From: Portulaca oleracea
Taxonomy: Eukaryota; Streptophyta; Magnoliopsida; Caryophyllales; Portulacaceae
NCBI GenBank assembly: GCA_029582165.1
Contig: CM055882.1
Span: 18,927,867-18,991,866, forward strand
Direction of reading: 5' to 3'
Length of the DNA: 64,000 bases
In this document: positions 34,015 through 47,404 of the stretch, one piece after another
Layout: the number at the start of each line of letters is the position of its first letter
Numbering within the stretch: the first letter of the stretch is position 1
The notes under the pieces: generated by a model
Database searches by the model: none
What the model was told of the DNA's origin: nothing
What the model saw: the letters and a program-made list of their open reading frames with translations, nothing else
Translations under genes and position numbers: made by a program

Positions 34015-34475
34015 ATCACTTGTGCCACGGTAAAATTCGTGGCACAAGTACGATATTCCCGTGGCAAAACCGTCTTGCCACGGGTTTTCTTCAAATTAGC
34101 TCCATGGCACAAGTGGCCGTGGCAAGGGTGTAGCCACGGGAAATTTACTACCGTAGCTAAATGAAAACTTGTAGCCATGGGAGCTCCCGTGGCAATCACC
34201 GTCCTTTGCCACGGGAAGACCCGTGGCAATCACTTTTCTTGCCACGTGTAGTCCCGTGGCAATCACTTTTTTTGCCACGTGATGTCCCGTGGCAGCCAAT
34301 TTACTTGCCACGTGTAGTCCTGTGGCAATCACTTTTCTTGCCACGTGAAGTCCCGTGGCAACCAATTTTCTTGCCACATGAAGTCTCGTGGCAATCACTT
34401 TTCTTACCACATGAAGGCCCATGGCAATCACTTTTCTCGCCACATAAATTCCCGTGGCAATAAATTTTTGGGCCA
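34015..34475. repeat. CACTA left subterminal repeats
   Basis: About eleven imperfect copies, roughly 40 bp each, of TTGCCACGTGAAGTCCCGTG plus GCAATCACTTTTC. The CGTGGCA/TGCCACG half-sites alternate in orientation. In CACTA elements such motifs bind the TNP1/TNPA-type protein. The frames running through this array are artefacts of the repeat. Confidence 0.85.
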
Positions 34476-34592
34476 TGTTACAATTAGCATACATTGTACC
34501 TTAAATTAGAATAATTAATATTGATATTAATTGATATAACATATATAATATAACTAATAAATGTAATAATTGTCTCAGAATATAAAAAAAAG

Positions 34593-34596
<4 letters not shown>

Positions 34597-34648
<52 letters not shown>
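34597..34648. repeat. (TA)n tract inside the CACTA
   Basis: About 26 TA units, with no micron-like element next to it. Confidence 0.85.
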
Positions 34649-34651
<3 letters not shown>

Positions 34652-35019
34652 TCAAAAGATATTTCACAATATACCTGAATTATTTTTTTAAAAAAAAAAA
34701 GTCACACTAATACCTAACACAAAAATCAACAAGCTAAGCAAAGTTCATAAAATAAATCCGCACAATTAGCAATCCAATAACTAATAAGTCTTCCTCGAGT
34801 TGAACTATCTCTACAAACAAACTTGACTTCAATTTTTGCATGATCTGCAAGATGACGAATTGTTTTCCTTGAAAAAAGAGAACATGATAGGAAAAATAAC
34901 AAAATTAGCATTATTCAAAAATTTGTCAAACACAAATAGTAAATCACAAGAGTTCTAGTTAAGAATCCTAAGACTTGTTTAAGAAACCGATCCATATAGA
35001 AAATATAGCACAAATTTCA

Positions 35020-35345
35020 GCATAACCTCCTATATTAACTGAGCTATACAATAGTTAACACCAATCATCAAACACCTATAAATATAAAGAATGTTCATGG
35101 CTATATTAAAATGGGTCACACACCCCTGTAAATTGAGCAACCCAATGGTTAACACTGGCCATAAATCACGTGCAAGTTAAAGTGCGTTGATAGGTATATT
35201 AAAACGGGTCACACCCATATGGAAATATTGTAAAAATTTCGATAGTACCTCCCTTGTAAAATGAGCTACCCATTGGCTAACACTAACAGCAAAACACCTG
35301 CAAGTCAAAGAACGTTGATAGCTATTAAAATGGGTCACACACCCA
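35020..35345. repeat. Three imperfect direct repeats downstream of the CACTA gene
   Basis: The motif TTAAAATGGGTCACACACCC and a preceding GAGC(T/A)ACCCA(T/A)TGG..TAACAC block recur three times with variable spacing. Function unknown; it lies in the 3' region of the transposase gene. Confidence 0.65.
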
Positions 35346-35467
35346 TATATTACAATCACCAATAAACACATTTATTGAACTTCTATTTTGATCAATAACT
35401 AAACCCAAAACCAATTCATAGAGAAGGATAGAAATAAGCACACATTTGTAAAACTTACCAACAAATA

Positions 35468-36489
35468 TCAACAATTTCTTCCCATGTCACCACTAGCGGA
35501 AGATGTCAAGAATTGATTCATCATGCTCATCATCCTTTTTTCCCACAACTGATTGATAGCTTCCATCTTGGCATCCAATTCTTCTCTAATCATCTTAGCT
35601 TGTTGCTTAGCTTCTTCAGCTTCTTTTCTGGCTTGCTCTACTTCTATTCTAGCTTCTTCAGCTTCTTTTCGAGCATCTTCTACATCTTTCTTGGCCTTTT
35701 CAAGACTTTCATCAGCTCTCTTCTTGTATTCAATAATATCTTGAGCAAGGTCTAAGCGAGAAGGCTTTACTCCAAAATAGTTGGTTATGCTCTTTCCCGG
35801 TCCAAATGCGCGCAAATATCCATGAGTATCTTTACCGAGTACCTCTTGGAAAATTTGTTCATCTGTCTTGTCATTAAGGCCTTTTACTCTTTCATCTATC
35901 AATTTCTCAATTTCCGCCTACATTGGATATCAATTTGTTAAATACATATAATACTTATGCTTTAAAAACAATCATGAAGCTTTTTTTTTATTATCAACAA
36001 TCATGAAGAATAAGAAATCAATAATTAATACTCACCTTTGCTTTCATGTTGTTTGCAAGAGTTTCAACATTTACTTCTTTATCGGATTTCCTTGTACGAG
36101 ATTTAAGAATCAAATCAAGCCTAGAACAATCTTTGTGATATTTCTGCTTCTATAACATTTTTGAAAAAGATTGACAACAACAACAAACTGTTAGTCAAAT
36201 TTCAATCATTTCTCAAAATTTGCTACTCTTGTAATAAGTTCGGACAAGCTTAAACTTATTAATACTTACAAATTCATGTCTTAAACGAGCATAGCTCTGA
36301 GTGCCATTATAGTGAGGCATCCGTTGCAATGCTCTACTTTCCCGAGCTTTACCACTTTTCTCCTATGAAATATTTAACGTATATAAGCAATGGTAACTCC
36401 AATTCGTAACAGATGTTATAAGTATATATTACCTGAAATTCGTTAGAGCTCCATAAATCAACTAAGTACTCCCAATCTCCTTTTGTCAT
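35468..36489 (-). CDS. CACTA gene, Transposase_24 (Ptta/En/Spm) type, four exons
   Basis: Exons inferred at 36489-36433, 36362-36270, 36149-36036 and 35917-35468 keep one frame of 236 codons. All three introns (70, 120 and 118 bp) have GT-AG ends. Family landmarks are MTKGDWEYLVDLWSSNEFQ, SGKARESRALQRMPHYNGTQ, SYARLRHEF, and in the last exon EQIFQEVLGKDTHGYLRAFG then PGKSITNYFG. The C-terminal 80 residues are a Lys/Glu/Ala-rich coiled coil (EEARIEVEQARKEAEEAKQQ). Such proteins act as the CACTA accessory/terminus-binding factor. Upstream codons (RSIFRDSRHKLKRKYFDDAK, about 36595-36510) also fit the family but are separated by a TAG at about 36516, so the true N-terminus is lost or in another exon. 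Confidence 0.78.
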
Positions 36490-36595
36490 ATGATGAGGTC
36501 TGTTTCTCTTGCGCTATGCTTTTATTGTGAGCTTTGCATCATCAAAATACTTACGCTTCAGCTTATGCCTACTATCCCTAAATATACTTCTTGCA

Positions 36596-37742
36596 TGTTT
36601 AAGGACAACAACATTGCATTCTGCAGTTAATCATCCAAAGCATGGTACCTATGATTCATGTTTATTTCTTAAAAGCATTGCATTCTGCAGTTAATCATCC
36701 AAAGGAAAAGTTTAATGGTCTTTATCCCTGTTCGGGGAATTTGTTGGAAAAGGTGGTGGATCTGTGGGCTTAACCAGCAAATCAACCCTATTTCTGGCAA
36801 ATCCATGTGCAGACTCATCCTAAGTGTCATGGCAAATACAACTGCCCAATTAGCTTAGATTGTGCATATGACAGAAAATGGCGAATGCTACTTCAGTTCT
36901 ATATAAAATCATATTGCTAGACTTAACATAATAAAAGGCATTCATAGCCAGTGATCTTATAGGGTGTATTGTTAGAATATTTAAGACCAAATCCCAGATG
37001 GAAATCCTAAGATCATTAGTCAGTCCCAAAAAAAGTTGGGATTTGGTCTAAAAGAATTTAAGATTAGTGTACAGTAGTTGTACCTGTGCATTGACAGAAC
37101 AAAAAATAGGAGCTTTCAAGAAAACATGATCTTTCATGAACAATTGGAATATCCGCTTATCATAAGAGTTCATTTACAAAGGGACAATATTTTATATATG
37201 AAAGGTCAAATGCATATCACTCAGTAAGAGACAGAGAGAGAAGCTCAACTAAAAGCATACATCCTAGAAGACTTTGGGATGACAACTTTTGATCAGGATC
37301 ACAGTCAAATTTTAGGGTTTTGAGCACTTCCTCATGGAGGACAAAGTCTTCAACTTCCAATCCTTATACAAATTAACAAAAATTGTAATGTTTATGGTTT
37401 TATTTTCTCTTCACTTGACTCCAATCTCATATATTATGAAGCAAATCAAAGGGACTTGATAACTACTGACTACGTTTTTCAAGGACTAAACCACTATAAA
37501 ATCAATACAAAATATAATGATGAGAGCAACAAATCATAGTTTCATATCTGCTAACATATCAGATACACCTTTTACGTTCAACTAAAGATTTGATGACAAC
37601 AGATTCTATAAGTCAGGAAATATACTAGCCTTGGTGGATATAGAGCATTTGGCATCCAAATCAAATTGGCATTTTTTTTTTCTTTTATTTCAAGAAAACA
37701 TGATCTTTCATGAACAATTGGATTTGGCATTCGTAATGGTCA
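36596..37742. other. CACTA interior without recognised gene
   Basis: Mostly unassigned. GCATTCTGCAGTTAATCATC occurs twice (about 36617 and 36680). A 35-bp segment containing CAAGAAAACATGATCTTTCA occurs exactly at 37115-37149 and 37688-37722. Confidence 0.5.
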
Positions 37743-38015
37743 CTCATGGAGGATGAAACAACAAACCAACAACTGCCTGCACCAGCGGCCGAGACCTCGC
37801 CGTCTCCACCGGACGTGGCAGCCGCCGCCTGGACGCCAGCCACCAACCGCCCAGACGCACGACTAGAACGACCCCCCCTGCTGCTACCACTGCCGTTGAC
37901 GCTGTTGCCGTCGCGTTGCTGTGTCCCGACGTCGACCACCACCACCACGACCGCCGCCCTCGATTGACGCCACCGCCTAGACCGCCGACGCCTACCGCTA
38001 TCCTACAACCCTAAA
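37743..38015. other. GC-rich island with a telobox-like motif
   Basis: About 240 bp of strongly GC- and CpG-rich DNA in an AT-rich setting, followed by AACCCTAAACGTAAACCCTA at about 38008. Both strands have an open frame here (74 and 87 codons), low in complexity. It looks like the 5' end of a plant gene or a retroelement leader, possibly captured by the CACTA. No protein family is recognised. Confidence 0.4.
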
Positions 38016-38390
38016 CGTAAACCCTAACTTATTTCTAATATTCTTTTGATATTTTTTCCTTTTCTTTTTCCTTTTTCTTTTCTGTTTTTAATTTCAAAAA
38101 AAATTCAATTGTTTTATTAATTATTGAATTGTATTATTTATTTATGATTAGTTTTGTAATTTAGGGAAAATTATTTGTAAATATTTCTTGGTTGTAATTA
38201 TGTGTAAATTTTTAATTGTTATGTGTTATTTGTTTATTTGTTATATGTAATTTTATGTTGTAAATTGTAATTAGATTAGGTTGTAATAGTTGGTTATTAG
38301 GTTTAAAGGTGTTTCTTTATAATTCTTTATATTCTTTATAAATCATGTTGGGTTAGATCACTACATTATTATATGCACGAAATTGGGAAG

Positions 38391-40513
38391 TGTAACATCT
38401 AGGTTAAATTCTTGATTAACAAATTAGGTTGTTTAATTTAGATTCAATCTTTGTTAGTATTTCGTTTCTTGTTAAATCTTGATTCTTGAAAATTAATTAG
38501 GTTTCTTGTTAAATATTACATGTTCCTTAAGTCTTTCTTGATTCTTGAAGTAAGAAACCCACATGTTATAACCACCTTTATTAATTCTTGAACTTTGTTT
38601 ACGTGTTTTATGTTTTAAGAACTTATTATAGTTCTTGTACGACTTAAGTTTTATTAAAATTTTATTAAAGTGTTTCTTGTTTTTAAAATAAGTTTAATTC
38701 TACAAGTTTAATGTTGGACCTTAGTTGGGTTGGACTATATACCTTTGACCCTAAGTTACTGTTTTAAGCCCAAATTAGAACCCCAAGACCGATTAGTAAA
38801 AGTTAAAACCGAAATAACTAACTTATTAAGAACCGGTAACGGGACAGTTTCATTAGTGTCTAAAGATCGAGTCACCACGGCTAGTGTAGTTACCTTTTGA
38901 TCGAACCCTTTGGACTGGAGGTTCCCTTAGATGTTAGGAACCATAGGAATTTTACGGATCGAGCGTTTGAGTTGTATAACCCGAGTTATAACCATTTTAC
39001 CAGAACCTGTCAGATCTGGACCAATTGGGAAGATGGGTGTTTTTAGAGTTCTTCGAGACTGATATGGGCTTGGTCATCAACATAGAAGGTTTAGTAGACA
39101 TACCAAGGTTTCCGAAAAGTCCAGAAACAGACCCATAGGATGTCGGGAAGTCGAGTTGTGACTCGTTTTATGTGAACGTTACAATCTGTCCTCTGCTTGC
39201 TTTTATTTATGAAAATTGTTGAGTAAATTTTATGTGTGAACTTGTTATATAATTCCTTGAGTGTGTTAAGTGTAAATCATAAATGATAGGAACCTAAGTG
39301 TTCCTAGGGGATGGGTAAGATAGTTGATAGTTAATACTAACTTCGTTAGAACGCGTTTTGATTAGATAATTATTCTTATTCTAGGCCCGAGTTAGTACGT
39401 GACGATAGTGAGCTCAAGTGTGTTCTCCTTATTGCTGTACTGTGACATTATTCAGGTAATTGTCTATGCTCTAATCCCGTTTGTGATGCTCTTTAAATGT
39501 GTTTTGATGTTTTATAATCTATTTTGAGAATTGCATTCCGAAAGGGGACTTTTGTGGAAATACGACCATCTGTTTTGATAATATTTTTATTTCGATTATG
39601 ATCTTGGTTTATTTGAGTTGAGAAATTGGATGGTCTTTTATTCGAAGTTTTGTTAATGGTTTTGATAACTTGGGATGGTTTGACTTGAGAGTCGTGAGTT
39701 GAGTTTGAATATTGTATAAATAATTCAAGTGGAAACGTTAAGCGGGTTTCGGGGGATAACTTTGTTGCGCAGTGTAACAACCTGCAGGGTTATGGACCAG
39801 GAGATCAGGGCTTCCTTCCCTGATATAGGATAGTATTTTGATGCCTTTGGTAGGCGATATTATTTATGCCTTTGGTAGGCGATGTTCTTGATGCCTTTGG
39901 TAGGCGATGTTTTGATGCCTTTGGTAGGCGATATTATTTATGCCTTTGGTAGGCGATGTTCTTGATGCCTTTGGTAGGCGATGTTCTTGATGCCTTTGGT
40001 AGGCGATGTTACTTTAAGGGATTTGGTATCCCGCCCGCAAATTAAAATAGGGATTGGATGGGTTGAGGAAACAGTATGGGATTAAAGGTTTGTAAAACGT
40101 TTGATTTGATCCCTCTCCCCAAAATGAATTGAAATGAACTTAAACTGTTTTAAACGTTAGGGGTAGACATTATTGAGATTTCCCCCTCATTTTTGAAATG
40201 TTTTGTTTTCAGGTGAAGGTCTAAATGCTGGGGACGGGAATTAGAAGTGAGGACGACGAGTCTAGAAGACCTTGAATCTTGTTATATTGTTTTCGTTATG
40301 AAATATTAAGGTTTTGTTTTGAAATCTTAAAGTTTTGTTTTGGAGTTGTTAGTAGTTACCGTTAGCAGACAGTTGTGTTTTCCTTTCTCGCTTTGTATTC
40401 CTTCGGGGGTACGGCAGTGACGCCCAAACTAAATTCGAAGTCTTCTGCTAAGTTTTGTCTGTTAACGTTAGTTTGACTTTAACTTTTTATAATTGAATTT
40501 CCGGGGCGTTACA
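38391..40513 (+). repeat. Probable solo Gypsy LTR
   Basis: Starts TGTAACATCTAGG and ends TTTCCGGGGCGTTACA, a common Gypsy LTR terminus, for about 2.1 kb. There is no PBS or PPT next to it and no partner LTR. The 5-mers on each side (GGAAG, TTATG) differ, so the solo-LTR reading rests on terminal motifs and general look. It contains a 25-bp tandem array at 39842-40012. Confidence 0.42.
39842..40012. repeat. Seven tandem copies of about 25 bp
   Basis: Units of ATGCCTTTGGTAGGCGAT plus a 6-8 bp variable part start at 39842, 39866, 39892, 39916, 39941, 39966 and 39991. Each unit has a small inverted repeat GCCT-TTGGT-AGGC. The regular spacing and lack of unique spacers make it a minisatellite. 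Confidence 0.9.
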
Positions 40514-41510
40514 TTATGATTTGTCTGCTATCATTGCGGGATTTCAACACACATCTTCGCTTCACATTGATTGATCTATACATTAGCTAATTACATAGCT
40601 AGCTATCAAGATTGCATTGATTCTTTTGGGATTATTTTGGGCCAGTCTTCGATTGTTTATTGTTTCTATATATGGCCATCAAATTAGGAGTATCCATTGG
40701 TAGTATCTAACTGTTAGTTTGTTGCTAATCTAGGCTTATCATTCTTTTGAGCTGGCTATATGTAATAGCCTAGCTAGCTATATAAGTAGCTTACTATTTG
40801 AGTTAGTTTAGATCTTGATCATGTGTAGATATATGTCAGTGAAAGAGTTGATCGTAAACCTCCAATAAAATTGAAGACAATAAAATTGAACACATAAATC
40901 CAAGTAATCCAATAATTTCAATGGTCGAAGAAGAAGAATTAGAAGAACACATATGTTACCTGCTGAATTGGCCGACCAAGAAGCAAAATTCCGATGATGG
41001 AGGTCTGAATTGGACGACCAAGATAAGTCTCAGCCGGAGAAAAGAATGTGCGAAAACTTCCAATTAAAAGTATTGATGGCCAAACATGAAAACAGCAACA
41101 CCAATGTGAATATCAATGGCCCAAGAAGAAGAAGAAGAAGAAGAAGGAAGAGGAGGAGGCGGAGGAGGTTACCTACTGAATTCAATGGCACGCAAGAGAA
41201 CACAAGGGATGGAGGAGCCACGGCAATAATGAATTGAACGAAAGGAAGTTACCTAATTCTACATGAAACTTTACCATATTACCATATTTCTTTTACTTTA
41301 TTTCCCTAATTCTATTCTTTTCTTTTTTAAAATTTTGTTTTCCATATTCTAACCAATTGACCATTTAATTTTTGCAATAGGATCTTGTATTTTTCATATA
41401 TATAGTATTAGTATTAGTAAGTATATATATATTAATTATATTATGTAAATTTTAGTTTTTATAAATATTGCTTTGATAGTATATTTATTTCTTCTAATGG
41501 TAAATATATA
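40514..41510. other. CACTA interior; low-complexity frame
   Basis: No gene recognised. The Arg-rich 75-residue frame at 41010-41237 comes from an AGAAGA/GGAGGA microsatellite. The phrase GTTACCTRCTGAATT occurs twice (about 40954 and 41167), so the segment has an internal duplication. Confidence 0.5.
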
Positions 41511-42026
41511 GGATAATTGGATTATAATAATCCCTACTTTAACCAATTGGACAATGGTGGAACGTACTTTCACTTTGTATTCTGGTGGTCCAAAAAAAAA
41601 AAAATAGGATTGTAGTGGTACCAAATCCACCTCTACATTCTTCTTATTTTTTTCATTCCTACAATATCTTGTTTTTGTTTTTTTCGTTCCTGCCCTTAGA
41701 AAGTTAATGAATTGTAGTTTCTAAAACATTTTTTAAATTAATTTTTTGAGACTCCGAATAATTATTATAATTTTTTTAAAAATAATAAAAATGAAAAAAT
41801 CGTAAAAAAATGAAAAAAATTAGGAGAAACGCTGTAAATTCATTAAAAATCATTGTAAAGTGTTATACTAAGTTTTGAATCAAATGCAACACAAAATCTA
41901 TGATTCCCTTGAAAATATCCCACTACAATCCAATTTTATTTCATTTTGGACCACCAGAATACAAAGTGAAAGTACGGTCCACCATTATCCAATTGGTGAA
42001 AGTAGGGATTATTAGAATCCAATTAT

Positions 42027-42028
<2 letters not shown>
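41511..42028. mobile_element. Element A: micron-like MITE inside the CACTA
   Basis: 518 bp. The left end GGATAATTGGATTATAATAA continues through CCCTACTTTAACCAATTGG, TGGTGGAACGTACTTTCACT and TTGTATTCTGGTGG. The right end is the inverted match of all of this, about 85 bp. It lies directly against a (TA)n run at 42029-42079 and a short TA stretch on the left. Interior matches copy F most closely. No coding capacity. Confidence 0.85.

Positions 42029-42079
<51 letters not shown>
42029..42079. repeat. (TA)n tract next to element A
   Basis: About 25 TA units at the right edge of element A. Confidence 0.85.
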
Positions 42080-42083
<4 letters not shown>

Positions 42084-42130
42084 ACTATGTCGTATTCATT
42101 CTAGTTTTGTGTTTATATTATTATTTGACA

Positions 42131-42156
42131 CTAGTCTGAATCCGTGCGATGCACGG
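42131..42156 (-). mobile_element. Candidate Helitron 3' terminus
   Basis: On the minus strand a CCGTGC-ATC-GCACGG hairpin is followed 7 nt later by CTAG and then T. This fits the Helitron 3' end (hairpin then CTRR, insertion between A and T). The 5' TC end would lie to the right; I could not place it. No Rep/helicase frame is visible. Confidence 0.45.
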
Positions 42157-44127
<1,971 letters not shown>

Positions 44128-44139
44128 ATAAGTTTGTTG

Positions 44140-44500
44140 TGGGTAGTTTGCTTTTAACTGGAATGCTCATCTTAAGTGGTTTGTTGGTTTGAGTAGAAAT
44201 CAGAGGGATACTCATTCCTTAATTTTTGTTGTGGTATTCTTTCATGCTTGGCATGAATGAAATCAGAGAGTATACAAGAATTTGGATACGGAGATTATTA
44301 GTATTGCTGCTATAAATTCTAATGATGTGATGTATAAACTCAGCTGAGTTTGTGTTTTGTCTACTTGGCTGTTTTGATGTATGAGGTGTTGCGTAGTTGC
44401 TGTGGGGTGAGATTGTTTTCTCTCTCCTTTGTTAGGTTGTAATTCTGTTTTGTTAATGGAAATGATTTTCCGTTTTCTCCAATATATATTTATATATATA
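44140..44500 (+). pseudogene. LINE 3'-end fragment between two TA-rich tracts
   Basis: A plus frame reads [20 protein letters not shown], then LIFVVVFFHAWHE, stop, NQRVYKNLDTEIIS. It has the position and style of the C-terminal end of LINE ORF2. It is followed by TTGTAATTCTGTTTTGTTAA and GGAAATGATTTTCC, a LINE-like 3' end. TA-rich sequence follows at 44481-44504 instead of a clear A tail. It would be a heavily 5'-truncated insertion. Confidence 0.4.
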
Positions 44501-44713
44501 TAATAAATTTGATTTTTTCCAGAAAATTATTTTAAATATATTATTTTTGAACATCCCCACTTTTATAAGTGTGGAAATGGGCTTTATATATTCCCCACAT
44601 ATATAAGTATCTTAGAGAGGATAAACCAAATTTTCCTCTCAACACTTCCATATATATATATATATATATCAACATATCAAAGACATGCCAACTACTAAAA
44701 TTGATGTTCGCTG

Positions 44714-44770
<57 letters not shown>

Positions 44771-45234
44771 ATATAAATAATAGCACCAAACACAAGGAAA
44801 TCAACCTCACTAAAACCCAGATGAATGTTCACTGACCAAAATATTGACAACACGCGCTCCATTTTCCTTAAGAAAATTTAAAGGAAAACGACTAAGCTTC
44901 ATATCCTCCGTTCAATTCTGAAATTTAGTCATATTATGATTTTTCAATTTTCTTTATATATTTATTATTGTAATCATACTTCGTCGGACTTCAACACATT
45001 GGAGGCGGTCATCATGTCCATAACTGCTCCGATCCAGTACTTATAATCGAAGTCAGACATATTTAGTCGGATTCAGATACAAATTTCATTTTATCTGATT
45101 CGGATTGGATTTTTCTTATTCGCATCAGAGTGTATTTGCTTCGAAGTTGGATTTGACTACCATCCCTAATTTTCTGGATTCACATAAGTATTTTTTGGCC
45201 ACATTAGTTATAGTTCATCCGTTTATGCTGAATT
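44501..45234. other. CACTA interior; TA tracts and possible hAT end
   Basis: Two further (TA)n runs lie at 44648-44668 and 44717-44768. At 45161-45168 the sequence CATCCCTA, inverted TAGGGATGG, resembles a hAT-type terminus of a small decayed element in about 44975-45168; its other end was not found. Confidence 0.35.
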
Positions 45235-45535
45235 ATTGCCACAGATGATATTTTTCCATGGCATGTGATTGCCACGGGTGATATTTTCCCGTGGCATAAG
45301 TTTTTTTTGCCACGGATGTTCTAGTCTGTGGCATGTTATTGCCACGGGTGATAGTTTCCCGTGGCATAAGTATTTTTTGCCACAGGTGATATTTTCCCGT
45401 GGCATAAGTATATTTTTTGCCACGGGAGTTGTAGTCCATGGCATATTTTTACACATCAAATGTCATATAAAATTTTCCCGTGGCAAGACTTAGAAATTGC
45501 CACGATTTTAGATTTTCCCTGGCACAAGTGACGAT
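45235..45535. repeat. CACTA right subterminal repeats
   Basis: About seven copies of TTGCCACGGGTGATATTTTC plus CCGTGGCATAAG, in inverted relation to the left array. They are presumed binding sites of the element's TNP1-like protein. Confidence 0.85.
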
Positions 45536-45821
45536 TTGTTGTAGTGAATAATGGTGGACCGTACTTTCACTTTGTATTCTGGTGGTAAAAAAAAATGGAT
45601 TTGAGTGGGACGCCGACGAGTTGAGTGGCGATGACTCGGTGGTTTGCTGACATGACACGTTGGGTACGAGTTTGACCGGTTTGACTTTTATTTTTTTGCC
45701 ATGTCACACATAAAACACACGTCTTGCCTAATTTTCTTTTTTTTTTCTTGACACTTAGGATATAATTTTTCCTTTTCCTTTCCTCTTTCTTCCTTTTCTC
45801 TTTCCCGTTTCCTTTTTCTCC

Positions 45822-45990
45822 TTTCTTTATTCTGTCCCATCTTTCTTTCTCTGTTCTATTTCTTCTTTCCCTTTTCCTCATTCTCAGATCCTCTTTTTCT
45901 CTTTCTTTCTTTATTCTTTCCCATCTTTCTTTCTCTGTTCTTTTTCTTCTTTCCCTTTTCCTCATTCTCAGATCCTCTTTCTCTCTCTTC
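45822..45990. repeat. Pyrimidine-rich tandem duplication, period about 84 bp
   Basis: The block CCCATCTTTCTTTCTCTGTT ... CTCATTCTCAGATCCTC occurs twice in the interior of element B. The Glu/Arg/Lys-rich minus frame (45567-45965) is produced by it. Confidence 0.85.
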
Positions 45991-46019
45991 GCCTCTTTCT
46001 TCTTTTCTCATCTGATTCA

Positions 46020-46960
46020 TCCCATCTGATTCATCTCATCTCAATGAGCCATGGTCGATGCAATCATCATCATCATCACTGTCCTAGTGCGATTCCAACA
46101 CATCACAGCTGTCAAGATTCGATGATCGACGGTCGAGATTTGAAGGGATGAGATCGGTTTCAAGTATAAAAGAGGTAGAAGAAGAAGAAGAAGATCGGGA
46201 GTCGATTCTCAGGGAAGGTCGGTTTTTGAGGGGTGACAACCCAAAAATCGTCAATCGGAGTTTAGAATTAAGTTAAGATTTAGTTTGTTCATGTTTGATA
46301 ATTTGTTTTTGCTCATGTCGATCGATTCTGTTGGGTTTGTGAACGATTTGTTTAGTTTTGGATGTAATTTGTTTCGGAATTTAATGCGTTTGTGTTTGAT
46401 TTGATTTGTACTGAAGTTTGCTCTGGAATTGGTTCTGTTTTTGTTCGATTCTCATGTTGCTCATGTCGATCGATTCTGGGGTTTGGGTTTGTGAACGATT
46501 TGTTCAGTTTTTGATGTAATTAGTTCCGGAATTTAATGCGTTTGTGTTTGATTTGATTTGTACTGAAGTTTGCTCTGGAATTGGTTCTGTTTTTGTTCCA
46601 TTCTCATGTTTGTTTCGATCTGTTCTTGTCCTTGAGTAATGCTCGCGTAAATTTGGGATGATATAATATGGATACAACTGAAACAATGAACATGGGGGAG
46701 GCAACAATGGCAATAGTTGAAAACACTCAAGATGTTAGGATTGAATTTGTTGGATACGTGGATGGATTGCTGAGGAGGAAAGCACTTGTGTGAAATTAGT
46801 GTCAAACGCAATTTGGTGGCCGGATATGTATTGTTTAATCTAAATAAGTGTCTCCCCACACGATAACCACTATATTAAAAGAAAAATTGGGCAGGAGGAG
46901 GAGGAAAGAGAGAAGAGGGGAGTGGGTGGTGTTCATGGTGGTGGTTGAGCAAGAGACTTG
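46020..46960 (+). other. Interior of element B; gene-like but unrecognised
   Basis: The stretch is less AT-rich than the rest of the array and has the style of a plant 5' UTR/first intron: pyrimidine-rich leader, a short frame from ATG 46044, then T-rich intron-like DNA with a 148-bp tandem duplication (46311-46458, 46459-46606). A 41-codon frame at 46668-46793 (start MDTTETMNMGEATMAIVEN) follows. I recognise no domain. It may be a captured host gene fragment or a degenerate transposase locus. Confidence 0.4.
46311..46606. repeat. 148-bp tandem duplication in element B
   Basis: GCTCATGTCGATCGATTCTG starts both units; they differ at about ten positions. Confidence 0.85.
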
Positions 46961-46972
46961 GAGGAGGGAGAG

Positions 46973-47012
<40 letters not shown>

Positions 47013-47350
47013 AGAGAGAGATAGAAGATAACTGGAAACGGAAACAAGAGAGAGAAAGATAAGTGTAAGGGAGGGTTTTTTTTTTTTTTAAATCCTAGGT
47101 GTCAATAAGAAAAACAAAAATTAGGCAAGACATCTGTTTTATGTGTGACATGGCAAAAAAAAAAAAAAGTCAAACCGGTCAAACTCATGCCCAACGTGCC
47201 ATGTCAACAAACCACCGAGTCACCACCACTCAACTCGCCGGTGTCCCACTCAAATCCAATTTTGTTTTTTTTGGACCACCAGAATACAAAGTGAAAGTAC
47301 GGTTCACCATTGTCCAATTGGTGAAAGTAGGGATTATTAGAATCCAATTT

Positions 47351-47353
<3 letters not shown>

Positions 47354-47401
<48 letters not shown>
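47354..47401. repeat. (TA)n tract 2
   Basis: About 24 TA units between element B and element C. Confidence 0.9.

Positions 47402-47404
<3 letters not shown>

Noticed and set aside
34096..34494. Repetitive 132- and 100-residue frames near the CACTA left end
   Set aside because: They arise from the 40-bp subterminal repeat whose length keeps frames open by chance.
38000..38035. Interstitial telomere repeat
   Set aside because: Only two imperfect CCCTAAA units; a telobox-like motif is a better description.
39842..40012. CRISPR-like array
   Set aside because: Short minisatellite of 25-bp units with no unique spacers, inside a plant LTR.
41010..41237. Arg-rich protein
   Set aside because: Produced by an AGAAGA/GGAGGA microsatellite; no domain.
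45567..45965. Glu/Lys/Arg-rich 132-residue frame
   Set aside because: Antisense of a pyrimidine-rich tandem duplication in element B.
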